The notes: a model not told the origin generated them from the letters alone. Counted from the stretch's first letter, positions 35,393-46,993 are shown. The stretch: 64,000 nt of DNA from Heloderma charlesbogerti (GCA_026122225.1 JANEZZ010001642.1:930001-994000); one strand, 5' to 3'. Translations and numbers: made by a program.

Positions 35393-36010
35393 CTGGTTCA
35401 CATGTTATGACAGCCCAGAGCACCGACTGAGTATGAGTTCACACTGAACCGTGGGTTGTTGTCACATGCGATCCCTGCAATATGGTTTAACTCTGGGTTG
35501 TTAACCACAAACAATACAGCGTTTACAACCCAAAAACAAACCATAGGTTCTCTTCCTGGGTTGTTCATGGTTAGCAACCCATAGTTTGTTACAGCATTTT
35601 GCCATTCGTATTTTATCCTCACTACTACTTTGAGAGGTAGGTTAAACTGGGACACAGTGAGCCTATTTGCACAATCACAGGGGGGGGGGGATAAGCCATG
35701 GTGGCTTATTTCAGTGCTGCACATGCCTGGGGGATTTGCACAATTACCCTCGCTGCTGTGGCTTGTCATGTCGTGTGAACCCAGCAAGGGTGGCTTGTCA
35801 CTGTGGTTAATAAGCCATCTCCAAACCCTAAAACAGCCCATAGGTTTTGGGTCCCTTGTTAACCACTACAACAAGCCACCCTAGCCAGGGTCGCACAGTA
35901 TGGCAAGGTACTCCAGCAAAGTTAATTATGCAAATCCCCTGGCATGCCATAGGCATGTACAGCCACGGTGGGTTATTTCCCCCTCCATGATCGTGCAAAC
36001 CCAGGCAATG
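35393..36010. repeat. MITE cluster of the AAGCCATGGTGGCTTA family
   Basis: The distal part (35660-36008) has two arms of about 90 bp: TTTGCACAATCACAGG, AAGCCATGGTGGCTTATTTC and GCACATGCCTGGGGGATTTG pair with the reverse complement of 35906-36008. The proximal part (35393-35600) is a related palindrome with GGGTTGTT and AACCCA repeats. No coding capacity. Confidence 0.65.
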
Positions 36011-36100
36011 ACTCAACCCAACGGCACTCAGTGAGCAATGAGCAGACATTTGAACCTGTATGGCTCTCTTAACACTCAGTTCATAATACGGATTTTAGAG

Positions 36101-36411
36101 CAGGGGTAGAATTTTTCTTTTCTTTTGGGGGCTTAATTTCCTCTGGGGTAATCAGTCAGGGGCTGAATCCAGGGGTGGATAGTGACAGAGTCAAAAGTGG
36201 GCAAAGCCACTCCCTTTTCTCTTTTTGTCACTCCTTTTTCTTTCTCTGACATCTCTTCCCCACCCCTCACCACACCCCCTACCCAGAGGGCTGCTAGGAG
36301 AGGGACAGATCACTCTTGCCAGAACTCTGAACTCATCTCACAAAGAGGGCTTTTAAAATTTGGCGGAGGACCACATGATATTAGACCAAGGCTGCAATTT
36401 GCCCACCCCAC
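36101..36411. repeat. Non-autonomous hAT-like element with perfect 8-bp duplication
   Basis: Begins CAGGGGTAG and ends GCAATTTGCCCACCCCAC. The octamer TTTTAGAG is present on both sides (36093-36100 and 36412-36419) with no mismatch, which fixes both ends. Length 311 bp, no coding frame. Confidence 0.8.
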
Positions 36412-36705
36412 TTTTAGAGTTATTATGACATAGCTGGAACATTGATGCTAGGCATCAATGTAAGGCAGTCAGAATATATATGGAACGATGTGGCATCACA
36501 AAGCCTGGCTCTTTTAAACTGTCCTTTAAATTAAATACAAATTATATGTCTCCTTCAAAATAAAGTAAAAGATGTTCAGATGTCAAGTTTAGACTATTGC
36601 AATGCATTCTACACGGGCCTGTCCCTGAAGACTGTTTGGAAGGTACACCTAATCTAAAATGTGGCTGCCTAGTTGCTGATTAGCACTAGCTACTGAGGTC
36701 ATGGT

Positions 36706-36750
36706 ATAGAATCATAGAATAGTAGGGTTGGAAGGGGCCTACAAGGCCAT
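36706..36750 (+). repeat. CR1-type LINE 3' end
   Basis: TATAGAATCATAGAATAGTA, GGGTTGGAAGGGGCCTACAA and GGCCAT are the common CR1 3' UTR terminus. Also seen at 28096. Confidence 0.7.
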
Positions 36751-36802
36751 ATAATATGGAAGGTATGGAAATATCTTGATTGGTTTCCAGTCAGCTTTTG
36801 GG

Positions 36803-37145
36803 CTGCGGTGGCTTAGTGGTTAAGACACTGAACTGCAGACCGGAAGATCGGCAGGACAGGAGTTTGAGACCCGAGTGCTGCGTGACGGAGTGAGCTCCTG
36901 TCTTCAGTCCCAGCTCCTGCCAACCTAGCAGTTTGAAAGCAAGAAATTGCAAGTAGATAAATAGGTACCGCTTCAGCGGGAAAGGTAACAGCGTTCCGTG
37001 CACCTCAGTGTTCAGTCATGCCGGCCACATGACCACAGAAGCGTCTTTGGACGGCGCTGGCTCTTCGGCTTAGAAATGGAGATGAACACCACACACTAGA
37101 GTTGGACACGACTGGTTGGGGACAACTTTTACCTTTTTTTACCTT
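36803..37145 (+). mobile_element. Sauria SINE (tRNA head, BovB-like tail)
   Basis: Head TGCGGTGGCTTAGTGGTTAA with B box GGAGTTTGAGACCCG; body GCGGGAAAGGTAACAGCGTT, CCGGCCACATGACCACAGAA; tail GAGTTGGACACGACTGGTTG, resembling the BovB 3' end that the SINE would borrow for reverse transcription. The target-site duplication AGCTTTTGGG is exact (36793-36802 and 37146-37155). It splits an L2 reading frame. Confidence 0.9.
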
Positions 37146-37420
37146 AGCTTTTGGGCACAATTCAAAGTGCTCTTTCTTAAAGTCCTAAGTAGTCTGGGAC
37201 CATAATGGCCTATAAAGCTGCTTCAAGGAATGCTTTCTCCCATATGCCCCCCCCCCCGCTTATGTTGTTTAACGAATCCCTGACTGGAGTGCCACAACCA
37301 CTGGTAGGTTTGTTGTTAGTTATAAAGAGCAAGGCCTTTTCACTAGTGACATTAATTCTTTGGAATTCCCACCCTAGGGAGGTCCACTAGACCCTCTTAC
37401 TGCCAGTGTTCATGCACATT

Positions 37421-37650
37421 TATTTATTTATTTTATTTATTGCATTTATATCCCGCCTTTTTTCCTCTTGCGAGGAACCCAAGGCAGCGTACATTCTCCT
37501 CCTCCTCTCCATTTTATCCTCACAACAACCCTGTGAGGTAGGTTGGGCTGAGAGTGTGTGACTGGCCCAAAGTCACCCAGTGAGCTTCCATGGCTGAGTG
37601 GGGACTAGAACCCGGATCTCCCAGCTCCCAGTCCAACATTCTTGGCAAGG
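37421..37650 (-). repeat. Squamate tRNA-headed SINE, reverse orientation
   Basis: Starts with an AT-rich tail and TGCATTTATATCCCGCCTTT, continues ACAACCCTGTGAGGTAGGTT, CAAAGTCACCCAGTGAGCTT, and ends at the tRNA head GGATCTCCCAGCTCCCAGTC. Nearly the reverse complement of 14173-14440. Confidence 0.85.
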
Positions 37651-37964
37651 CTTTGAGATAGGTTTTTAATATTTGACTTGATTTGATGCTGCTTGATTAG
37701 TATTTGTGTTATGGTTTTCATAGTTATCACTGTATAATTGTTTATTGGCTTTTAATTTTCTTTTAACTGTAAGCCACCTTGTGGGTCTGGTCCAGACAAA
37801 TAGCTAAGGTACAAATTGAAGTAAACAAATTGTGCCACAGAGCTGAAGGGTAGGCCAGCACCAGACATTAGTTTGTTACTTTCACATTTGTTAAAATATT
37901 GTGGCATAAATTTCAGTTAAAGAATTGGCATGACAAATGATATAATGGTGAAGAATGTAAGGGA

Positions 37965-38110
37965 AGGTGAAAATTTATTTATTATTTACAATACCTCTCC
38001 ACATCAAAAATCTTGGATCAGTGAACAACAAGATAAAAGAACAAAACCCCATAATTGAAACAATTACAACATTTTAAAACAACAGAAAATCCATTAGAAA
38101 ACCTGTCAGG
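37965..38110 (-). repeat. LINE 3' terminus fragment
   Basis: TTTATTTATTATTTACAATA then CCTCTCCACATCAAAAATC is similar to other reversed LINE 3' ends. Tentative. Confidence 0.35.
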
Positions 38111-38119
38111 AATTGAAGA

Positions 38120-38935
38120 CACCATCTTGATGGCTCCAACACCTTTATTAGTAATTCAGTTCCTTGTTCATTTTTATGATTTGACATTATCTAATAAAGA
38201 ACAGGTAAATACACAGCATGATGGCATGTTTTCTCCAGAGTCAGGGGCAGTTTCTCCTAATTTTCTCCCAGTTTCTCAGTGAGACCTCTTAGGTGTGCAG
38301 CACATTTTAAGTATCCTTCGTTGTCCATGTAATTGTGTGTGTTTTTTTTATCCTGAAGCATAACGTCTTCACAAAACACAAAGCAGTTTACGTTGGGACA
38401 GGCATGGAGGCAATCCTGTGCCTTACCCCTAGTTCTAATATGTTTGGAACATGTAAGGTGATATGGCTGCAGAGTGATGGATGTGGACCTGTTTTACAGT
38501 GCCATTTCGTTCATAGATTCACTCCGTGGTCTTCCAGAAAAAAAAGCTACCCAGACAGCGCCAGTACTCAGACGCAAACCATTTTCCACATTTTAAAGAT
38601 GAATGAGGATAGTCAAACACATTCATGAGAGCGCTGCTCATCAGACACACACCAGAGGGGAGTCGGTCTCGTAGGCAACTTTGCCTCATTACTAGGCAAG
38701 GGACGCGCAGGACTTCAATAAGGAATGTACGTATCTTCACACAATCATAGTATTCAGCAGCTATTAGATTGCGCGTGTTTTATTCTTTGAAACTCTGCTA
38801 CCTATCGGAAACGCCCCACGCAGCAAATCATGGCGCACCGCCCAGTGTCCAGTTAATGTCTCTGCAATAATTAACGACTGCAGCCCGGTTGACAGCTGTA
38901 TCTCCCTCAGCCCGTGTAAACAGTTTAGAATTGGT
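38120..38935. other. Intergenic DNA upstream of the TESK2 CpG island
   Basis: No exon or repeat recognised. GC content rises from about 38.6 kb towards the island. Confidence 0.4.
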
Positions 38936-38939
38936 TCAC

Positions 38940-39360
38940 ATACTTTGCAGTCACCGCAAACATGTTCTGATTGGCCTGACGTCCTGTTTATTATCCGCCT
39001 TCGACTGATGGCCAATGGGACTGAAGCGCCCCTAGCAACCCGCCCTCTCTCCCCCTCCCGCCTTTTCTTTGGCTTCAGCCGAGGCTGCTGTTGCGCGTGA
39101 GTCAAACTGGCCTGTCACTCAAATTCTCTTTCTCGAACCAAAAGGCGGCCAAGACCTCGGCCGTGTGAAAATCTTCATTATAATTGGCCGTATTCGTCGT
39201 CCATCAAACACAAGACCATGTCGATTGGTAGATGTCTCCGAGGAGAGTCGGACTCCGCCTTTCTCCGTCCTATGGTGGCTCCCAGCCAGGCAGGCGTCTC
39301 AGTTGGTCTGTAGGGGCCACTGGACCGAGTTGGGAGCGCGCGCGCGCTCTCTTCTTTTTT
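38940..39360 (+). promoter_or_regulatory. CpG-island promoter region of TESK2 with clustered CCAAT boxes
   Basis: The region is CpG-rich compared with the surrounding AT-rich DNA. Four CCAAT pentamers, on either strand, lie within about 260 bp: ATTGG at 38970 and 39183 and 39224, and CCAAT at 39012. There is also a TGACGTC (CRE-like) motif at 38977-38983, an AP-1-type TGAGTCA at 39098-39104, and an alternating GC tract near 39338-39348. There is no TATA box, typical of broad housekeeping promoters bound by NF-Y. The assignment to TESK2 rests on the adjacent exon-like segment with donors at 39611 and 39633. Confidence 0.5.
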
Positions 39361-39633
39361 CGGTGCTGCGAAGGGAGGTGGGGGGCAGGGCCTGAGGCTG
39401 CTGCGGCCCAAATTTGCGCTGCGTTCCCGCTGGAAAGAGCCTTACTCGCGTCCTCCCAGTGTCGCTCTGCCCTGTCCGGACGTTCTCCGCGGGGCATTAG
39501 ACCTCTTCTCCCGACTACACGAGTCCTGGCTGGCCGCCTCTTGAGGAGCGTGTGAATATGAGCCGTCCCTTGGTGTGCGTGATCCACCGCCCCTCCTCCT
39601 TTTCGAGGCAGGTAAAGGAGAGCGACTGGTTCG
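39360..39633 (+). other. TESK2: Putative 5' noncoding exon 1 of TESK2 in a CpG island, with an upstream ORF
   Basis: GC- and CpG-rich segment ending in two good donor sites: CAG/GTAAAG (exon end 39611) and TTCG/GTGAGT (exon end 39633). It lies 9.9 kb upstream of the first TESK2 coding exon, on the same strand, and that exon begins with an acceptor plus 5' UTR, so an upstream noncoding exon is required. An ATG at 39558 opens a short upstream reading frame (MSRPLVCVIHRPSSF). Spliced from either donor it would terminate before the TESK2 start at 49613, giving a uORF of roughly 35-40 codons. The 5' boundary is only approximate because no TATA box or transcript marks the start site. The link to TESK2 is inferred from position and splice signals. 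Confidence 0.55.
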
Positions 39634-39639
39634 GTGAGT

Positions 39640-40044
39640 ATGAGAGACTTGCGTGTGGGGGTTCGGACGGGTTGGTGGGAAGAAAGGGCAGTTCCCACGC
39701 TGGCGCTGCACATGGACTCGGAGCTGTTAGGAGGGTGACGACGAGCTGGGAAGCGAGGGGAGGGTGCGTTGGGATTAGTGGACGGTGACTCCGGTGTATT
39801 CTTCTGAGGTAACCAGCACTTCCCTTCGTGCTGGACGCGAATGTTGGGGAGCGTGAGGATCGGGATGGAGATGAGAGTGTAAGGAATGAGACTGAATCCA
39901 TTAGGTAGAGAAAGTTTGGGACGGTGTCCTGAAGGCGTGTGTGGAAATGTTGTGAAGGAAGCATTATGTGTGCGCAGGGGCATGAGGCTGAAGGAATTCT
40001 TTTGTAGTTTGACAGTACGTCGTGTAATTTCAATCCCTCCCCCC

Positions 40045-40079
<35 letters not shown>

Positions 40080-41695
40080 ACCACTCACCCCCTTAATGCT
40101 TTAAAAAGTAATATAAAGCAGCTGCCTTGGTCCCCTGGTGTCAGGAAATGGTCAAAGATGGAGGAGTGTCTGGCCACCTGGCTAAGGGTGTGGGATAAGG
40201 AGGATAAAGTGTAAGGGGGAGAGGGACGATTTCTTTATTTGTCTCTCCCTACGCCCGCCTTGGGACCATGAGTACTATGCCCAATAATTGTGCAAATAGG
40301 GATTCATGCTATCGTACTGATCATGATTAAATAGGCTTGTGTTTGTAGGGACGTTTGAAAGATGCAATTGAGGATATCAAGCGCCACTTAATCCCACAGC
40401 CCTGCGACTGTTGCTTCTGGGTAGCTGTTTCATTCAAAAGGGTTGATCTGACCTGAATGGGGAAGTTGAATGTGCACTGGGATGGTTTAATTATCCTTTT
40501 GTCTTGTTTTTTTGTTGCACATGGGTTTGGTCTGTGTGCATTTTTTAAAAGATATTGAATGAAAGATGTCAATGCAAGCTGTTATTACTGTAGTCACTAC
40601 AGTGTGGTAGCTTCCATGTAGGGAGGGAGGACTTGCTTTTTGAATATGACCTTGCACTTATGTGCTTAATTAACTACTTTTGAACTTGAAACATTTGCTG
40701 CCATTTTCATTGATATTGCTGGAATTGTTCATATAGTTTTTGTAAAATTCATTCTTAGTGGAATTAGTATTCCATTTGTTAATAGAAAGTCACTTACAAT
40801 TCAGTGTGTATAATTCTAAAATTAAAAGCATGTTTATGATTGGACTTGAATTCCAATCTCACCTTGATTTGTAGATCTACAAAGTAAATAAGGCTGAAAT
40901 TTTGCAGCCTGAGATCAGGCCTTCATAGGAATAACTGTATCATAAATATATCCATTGTTTGTTCTTGGCATGGAAGTGTGAACTTTGTGTAATGGTTAAT
41001 AAACATATATGGTGATATGTCTGGCCATTCTACTAAAGTAACAGATATGCATGTATCTTCTAATCCGGTATGATCTGTTTTTGTTCTGCCTTTCGTTTTG
41101 AATATAAAGAACTGCATATCAAGGTGTATTGCCTGTGCTGAAAGCATATATTTATAGCATTTAGCAAAGCAGATATTATTTTTCTGAGTAGGTGTACCAC
41201 TCATCTAAGTAGTCTTCGTAATGATGGTTTGCCTCACTTCCATTTAGAGACAAACTGAATTGAAGAGGGATGATAGGGAACATTATAATAGATGGGCTTT
41301 ATCAAGTTTTGGAATCTGTTTTGTTTTTCAAAACAAGTACAAGTTCTAAAGAACAAGGCTGGTCACAAAAGATAGCGTATAGAGACTATTTATAATATTA
41401 CTGTTCTCACTTCATTGAGTCATAAAAACATGACTATGTAACTTTGGTTCCTAATATGCAACTGTAGGTTATGGCAAGGTTAAGCCGTAATACCTTAAAA
41501 ACACAAACCTAACAAGGAAACATTTGCATTGATGAAAGAATGGGAAGGAGACAATGAACCATTATCTGTTGACATTTTGGTTTCTGTCCTGAATTATGAC
41601 TACTTGAACATGCACACACAGAACAGCTTTGCACTTTGTGTACAATTCTGCAAATGGAAGCAAAAACGACATCAAGTGGGAAATAGTTTTGTGTA
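39640..41695. other. TESK2 intron 1, proximal part
   Basis: It begins as the edge of the CpG island. There is an (AC)16 microsatellite at 40047-40078 and otherwise AT-rich DNA without recognised repeats or exons. Confidence 0.5.
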
Positions 41696-41698
41696 AAG

Positions 41699-41806
41699 CA
41701 GGGTTAGGCAACTTCTTCAATCAGTCCCAGGCAGCATGACCAATGGTCATGGATTATGGGAGTTGTAGTCTAAAACATCTGGAGGGCACCACGTTGCTTT
41801 CCCCTG
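41699..41806. repeat. Palindromic hAT-like MITE
   Basis: Begins CAGGGTTAGGCAACTTCTTC and ends GTTGCTTTCCCCTG, with the core GGGAGTTGTAGTCTAAAACA. Flanking octamers match only 5 of 8. Confidence 0.65.
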
Positions 41807-42048
41807 GTACAGAGGATTGGTAATGTGAACCAATAATGGTCTGACTGCAAGTTTGAATGGTCTACGTGTTTAAAAGAACCATGATCTACTGAATTGTGTT
41901 AAATTTATAAAGTAGGAGTGCATACTTGGGATTTCCTTCACAGGTAAAACATAACTAATTTCCATTAAATGATCCTGATTATGTGCTCTTGTTTAAGAGC
42001 ATAAGAATTCGACCCTGGAACTTATTCAGTGTATTTAGCTTAAGGTCT

Positions 42049-42268
42049 GGATCCAATGGTTCTGTTCCACCAGCAGAAGGGAAACCACTGGCGGAATGGA
42101 TTTCCCCTTCCCCTGAAGCACTCTCCATGCCCCACAAATATGCTTGGAAGGGTTGGGGGACCCTCTGGAGAAGAATGGAGCTGGGCACAGGAGTTCATAG
42201 GGGGGAGGAGAGGATTCGGAAGGTCTGTTGTGCAAGCGAACTTCCGCTTGCATGACATTGGATCCAAG
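42049..42268. repeat. Non-autonomous element with GGATCCAATG ends
   Basis: Inverted termini GGATCCAATGGTTCTG and GACATTGGATCC bound 220 bp of GC-richer sequence. Next to a second palindromic unit at 42318-42600. Confidence 0.5.
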
Positions 42269-42317
42269 TCTAGTATTATCGTCCAGTATGGTCAGCCAGA
42301 TGTCCCTTGGAAGCCCA

Positions 42318-42600
42318 TGGGTTGTATCCAGTACTGCTGCAGTGCTCCTGTTCGATCTGTTGCGGAAGTGGGACCCACTGCATGCACAACAGAAACTAGC
42401 AGTTCAAAAAGCAAGCCTGGAAACAAGCAGAAATGCTTGTTTCTGGATCAGGATAGGTCAGTGGAGCTTCCTTCTGCAAACTCCACTGACCTGCCCTGTT
42501 CTGAAAATGAGCATTTCTGCTTGTTTAGGGTTGCCTTTAAAACTGCTAGCTCCCCGTTGGATTAGTGGTGGGTCCCACTGGCACGCAGTCAGGCTTGAAT
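42318..42600. repeat. Foldback element with long imperfect hairpin
   Basis: Starts GGGTTGTATCCAGTACTGC. Arms centred near 42475: AAACAAGCAGAAATGCTTG and GGTCAGTGGAG pair with CTCCACTGACC and GAGCATTTCTGCTTGTTT; the outer arms ACTAGCAGTT and AACTGCTAG also pair. Confidence 0.65.
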
Positions 42601-43184
42601 ACTGGCCCATGAAAAGAGCACATTTGTAATAGCCATGAGCACTAACCAGTAGGTGGACCAATGGAGAAAGATTATATTTTCCCATTGATAAAATATTGCA
42701 ACTTAATTTCTGTTTAAACATGACTTATCTCTAATGGAAGTGCTAGTTGTGGGAAACTCATCTTGTAATAACAATTGTACCAAAAAAAAAATGTCTGGAA
42801 GGTTCTTGATAGCCAAACACTCATTGATTTTAATGGGCCTAGCTTACAACTTTCCTCTATAAATTTCTTGTGACATAGGTAAAGTTGCTCACCTATGACT
42901 AAACAGTATAAATAAGCTATATATTCAGTTTTATTGCAAGTTTTGCAAATATCTGATGTGCAGAACAATGTTAATGGCTTTAGCTGTAGCATGTGTTAAA
43001 ATGCCTGTGTTTGCACTTCTGGAGGCATTCTAGCTGTTTTGACCTGTGGAATGTATGATAAAGTCTGCATTGTTGTAGCTGTAATGTAAGGGAGCAAAAA
43101 TGTTTTAAAACCATCTCCACTGGCTTTGTCACATATTCATTGTGGGGGGGGTGCATAATGTTTGTTTCTGGAAATCCTGTAAAT

Positions 43185-43321
43185 CAAGGGTGGGGAACGG
43201 GTGCCTCTCCAGCTTTTGTTGGACTGGAACTCCCTCAGTCCTAGCCAGTATAGCCAATAGTGGAAGATGATGGGAGTTGTAGTCCACCAACATCTCGAGG
43301 ACCACATTTTCCCTATCCCTG
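43185..43321. repeat. Palindromic hAT-like MITE with perfect 8-bp duplication
   Basis: Begins CAAGGGTGGGGAACGGGTGC and ends CATTTTCCCTATCCCTG. Octamer CTGTAAAT flanks both sides exactly (43177-43184 and 43322-43329). Length 137 bp. Confidence 0.85.
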
Positions 43322-44044
43322 CTGTAAATTGGAAAGGGAAAGCTGACAATGGCTGTTCCTTATGGTAATGAGTAACAAAGCACTATTTGTCTAGTTTCCT
43401 TATCCGCAGGGCTAAATAGGCTTCTGATCTTACTTTCTCTTTTCCAGTCTTCTCTCTAGCATTGAGATGAATTCTTTTTTGCCTTATGGGTTTGTTTACT
43501 GACCCATACACCTACAGACATTGATTCCTTCTAGGATTTACTCTTAAAGTAGGGAACTCTGATGTGGGGATATTGCTGGTAGTATATTTGCTGTTAGTAC
43601 CTTTGTTAGTGTTCTGTACAGTTGTATTCATTTCCTGAAACATTGATCAGGCTAATGAGATAGATGGTCCACAGGAACAGCAGGAGATGACATTATAGAA
43701 GGGTCTGGAAAGACAAAAAGGGTTTAATCTGTCATTTGACCACAATCAAATATTCTGAAGTATAGAATGCTCTTGTATAAATGGTAGCCTGTTTTCTGTA
43801 TCATGGCACCACTTTATAGCAACTACAGGTGTCAAAGTCAGACATGCACACCCTTGCCATTTAAGAGCAGCTACTCCCTGCTCTCTATCTCCTTCTAGAG
43901 GACTTCTGCCCTCTTCCCTTCTGATCTCTTCCCTTCTGATTAAACTATATGGCTCAGTTTCTACTAGCTGTGTGCTGTAACTGTAGGTATATCTGAATAG
44001 GAGGAGCACAAGGTTGAATAGAGAGCAAAAAGACTATAGTTGAA

Positions 44045-44125
44045 TTTATTAGGACAGGAAGGCCTGGCGTGCTATGGTCCATGGGGTCACGAAGAGTCGG
44101 ACACAACTTAACAACTGAACAACAA
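44045..44125 (+). repeat. BovB LINE 3' tail, 5'-truncated to about 80 bp
   Basis: GCCTGGCGTGCTATGGTCCA, TGGGGTCACGAAGAGTCGGA, CACAACTTAACAACTGAACA matches the reverse complement of the 3' end of the BovB at 56361. It ends in ACAACAA. Confidence 0.8.
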
Positions 44126-44129
44126 TCCT

Positions 44130-44310
44130 CTCCTTCAGAGTGCTCAGGATGATTTATGTCTGGCTATAGCATTTCATCCTTCCAATAACCTGTGAGGTAA
44201 GTTAGTGAGAGAATGTAACTGGCCCTAAGTCACCCAGTAAGTTTCATGTTTGAGGTGAGGAATTGACTCCAGGTCTCTCAGTCCAAGTCCAACATTATAT
44301 CCAATATGCT
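44130..44310 (-). repeat. SINE fragment, reverse orientation
   Basis: AACCTGTGAGGTAAGTTAG, CCCTAAGTCACCCAGTAAGT and CAGGTCTCTCAGTCCAAGTC follow the order of the SINE at 37421-37650. Diverged. Confidence 0.6.
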
Positions 44311-44319
44311 GACAGCTGT

Positions 44320-46990
44320 GTCAGTGGGAAAGAAGTTTTAAAAGTAATTTAAAATAAACATGAATGCATGTGACTGGGAGGTTTAAACAGCTTATACGAA
44401 GATAATTTTGTACAGTTTATTTCTGCTTTAAAAGTTCTATCAGAGACCTGGCTGAATTTTTTTTTACAGTTTAAAATATTTAGAGGCTCTGACTGTGAGC
44501 TAGGGCAGGAGCAGGAATGTGAAGAGGGCTTACACACCCTATAGATATATGCTGAGTGTTGCATGGGTGCCTGCACTGTGGCATGGTGGGGGGAGGCTAA
44601 TGTGGTGGAGGCCAGATGGTGATCACAATGCTGATAGGTGGCTACTGATTGGACAGCAGATGCCCGTTCTGACGTATTTGCTCACTGAGTCCCAGCTCTT
44701 TATACCAGAGGCAGAGGACTGGGCTGCATAGGAGGAGAGGTGGGCAGGTAGTAAGAGGGGAAAACTGGGATTGCATGGAGAATGAGGGTGAGTCAGTGTG
44801 TTGGGGTAAATTAATTGAAGAGGAAATTGATTTGGGGAGTTTAGCGTTTGGGACACCGACTCCATTTCTCTCTTATATGTAGTTCATGGTTATGGGCAAA
44901 TGGCTTGTGTCTTGGCTTCATTAGCTTGTCTTCTGTAAAATGGATGTTGTGTTGCAAGAGCAAATGTGGAGGTAAGAGAGCCATTTGAGGTTCAGACCCT
45001 ACCTCTGCTTTATATTCCATCTATTGTAAGCCACTTTAGGAAGACTGCAATCTTGAAAGGCAGGCAAGAAATACATAAAATAAATACAATGAATAAATGC
45101 CTCTGGAAACCGACAAATAGGCCATGAGATTAGCACTGTTAACCCTGTTTGTAGTGTTACGTATTTAGAGGTATACTGCCTGAGAGAGCATAAAAGATCC
45201 ATTTAACTATCATGGCTGATATGAGGGGCTTTCATGGACAGAGCAGGGTCTGAGCAGGTAGGAAAAGTTTTGGATAAGTGGAGATAAACAAAGGTATGCT
45301 GGGTTTAGCTTGTGGGTTTGGAGTTGTAACACCTTCACTTCTTGAAGACACTAGCTGCTGGCTTATGATATACACAGCAATCCAGCTGCCATTTCTGCCT
45401 CAGTTTGCACTAGGAGGTGTGAAATTTTGGTTTTCTTAAGGAGTCTTGCAAAGCTCTGAGAGAGAACTAGAACCAGGTTAGGGGATAGAACAAGGAATTT
45501 GAAGTGCACCTTGTGATATGGTTATAATAGTTGAAACTTGCATTTTTCTGGCAGAAGCCCTGAAAGAATGAATCATGCGTTTTGATTTTTTTTTTTTGCA
45601 CCCCTAAATAAGTTCCAGGTTTAAAAATACCAGTTTGTCCTGTGTCAAGCACAAATCTGAGACACTCTGGCTCCAACTAGAAAGTTAATGCCTGGTCACT
45701 TTAGTGGGTTCATACTTTGCGTTGCTAATGTGAGACATTAAATGAGTTGTTTGTTTCAGCACAACCTTTTATACTGCGAATTAATTTCCACCAAACTAGT
45801 TCACAATGTAGCCTGTCAGAGTACTATGGGATAAAGCAGGTCACCTCTCTGGGCTGTTGACTCCATTTGTGGGAAGTTAGAAATATGATAGCACTAGCTA
45901 GCTAGGAATTTCCTTTTTGGAGCAGCAGTGATAGAGCTATACATTTAAAATATGTAGAAAAGGGATAAGATGTAAAATGCTTATACTTGACATCTTCAAA
46001 GCATTCTTAAGGAGCTAATTCATGGATGGAAATTATCCCTTGTCTTACAGAGAAAGTTTTGAGGGAGACAGACTACCTGTAAATGACTTGCCAGTAGATT
46101 ATACATTCAGAAGTATGAAGTGGCCTTCTGAGTCTGTTGTCCAGCATACATTGGCGAAAATTGTGGAATGCAATGGTGCTCTGGAAAAATCTCAGCTAAG
46201 GATGTTTAATGTACTGTGTAGATGTATGATACTGGCAGATTGCTAAAATGCCAGTCCTATGGATGCAAAATGCTTAATAGGCTGTGGAAGATGTGACACA
46301 TACTGCTGTCTCACAGTGTTGCATGCCTTCATGTCTAGTGTTGGTACAAACAAATCTATTTTATATCAATATATATAAAACAGCCTCCTGAATTTGCACA
46401 CCCCTGTCATAGAAAATAATTTCTCAGTTCAATGATATTGCTTCCTTGTCTCTACCATTGCCCATGGTGTATGTGTTCTTTCTATCCTGCCATGGATTCT
46501 GGTCAAACCAGTTTTAGAGATTTCTATAGTGTTTGGCTTCAAGATATATCTGGAAAAATCAAACATCCCCCCCGTTACTCTGCTGTAATGGGGGGGCATG
46601 TGGCTGTTGTGGGCAACTATTTGATAATGCCTGTGACAGTGCTGCCAATGACTGTGGCACACCCACTCTATGTCTAGAAATCATTCGGTTAGTGTTAATG
46701 ATGCATTCTTGGCAGGTAGTAATGTGGAGGGTTTGGCATCACATTGGATTGGAAAGAATAGGCATTGATTTACCACATGCTGCTAACAAGGGTGTATTTT
46801 GAGTCCCATGTTTTCTGCAGAAAATGGTTGCTGCTACAGTTCAGCAGAAAGTATAGGGAACCCTTTTTCCTGAAATCTTCCAGGCTCAGAAGGATTACCT
46901 CTTCTGCACAAGAATGAACATGTTCAGACCTGCCTGTATTATGTTATAAAAGCAGTCTTGAGGCTTTAAAATATTGAGGTTGGTCCAAGA
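44320..46990. other. TESK2 intron 1, middle part
   Basis: A CR1/L2-type 3' end fragment is likely at 45023-45105 (TGTAAGCCACTTTAGG ... AATACAATGAATAAATG). No exon is recognised; the open frame at 46022-46246 is unsupported. Confidence 0.45.
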
Positions 46991-46993
46991 CTA

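Larger units (their letters stand above)
36540..37830 (+). mobile_element. L2-clade LINE split by three later insertions
   Basis: Plus-strand L2 pieces: GCAATGCATTCTACACGGGC region, then LDWFPVSFWAQFKVL (interrupted inside SFW), then TATAAAGCTGCTTCAAGGAA, and the 3' UTR with ACTGTAAGCCACCTTGTGGG. The insertions are a CR1 tail (36706-36750), a Sauria SINE (36803-37145) and a tRNA-headed SINE in reverse (37421-37650). Confidence 0.75.

Noticed and set aside
36803..36880. Possible tRNA gene
   Set aside because: It is the head of a Sauria SINE with exact target-site duplications and a BovB-like tail.
39270..40088. 272-codon open frame on minus across the TESK2 island
   Set aside because: Begins in a translated (GT)n microsatellite and runs through CpG-rich DNA; a composition by-product.
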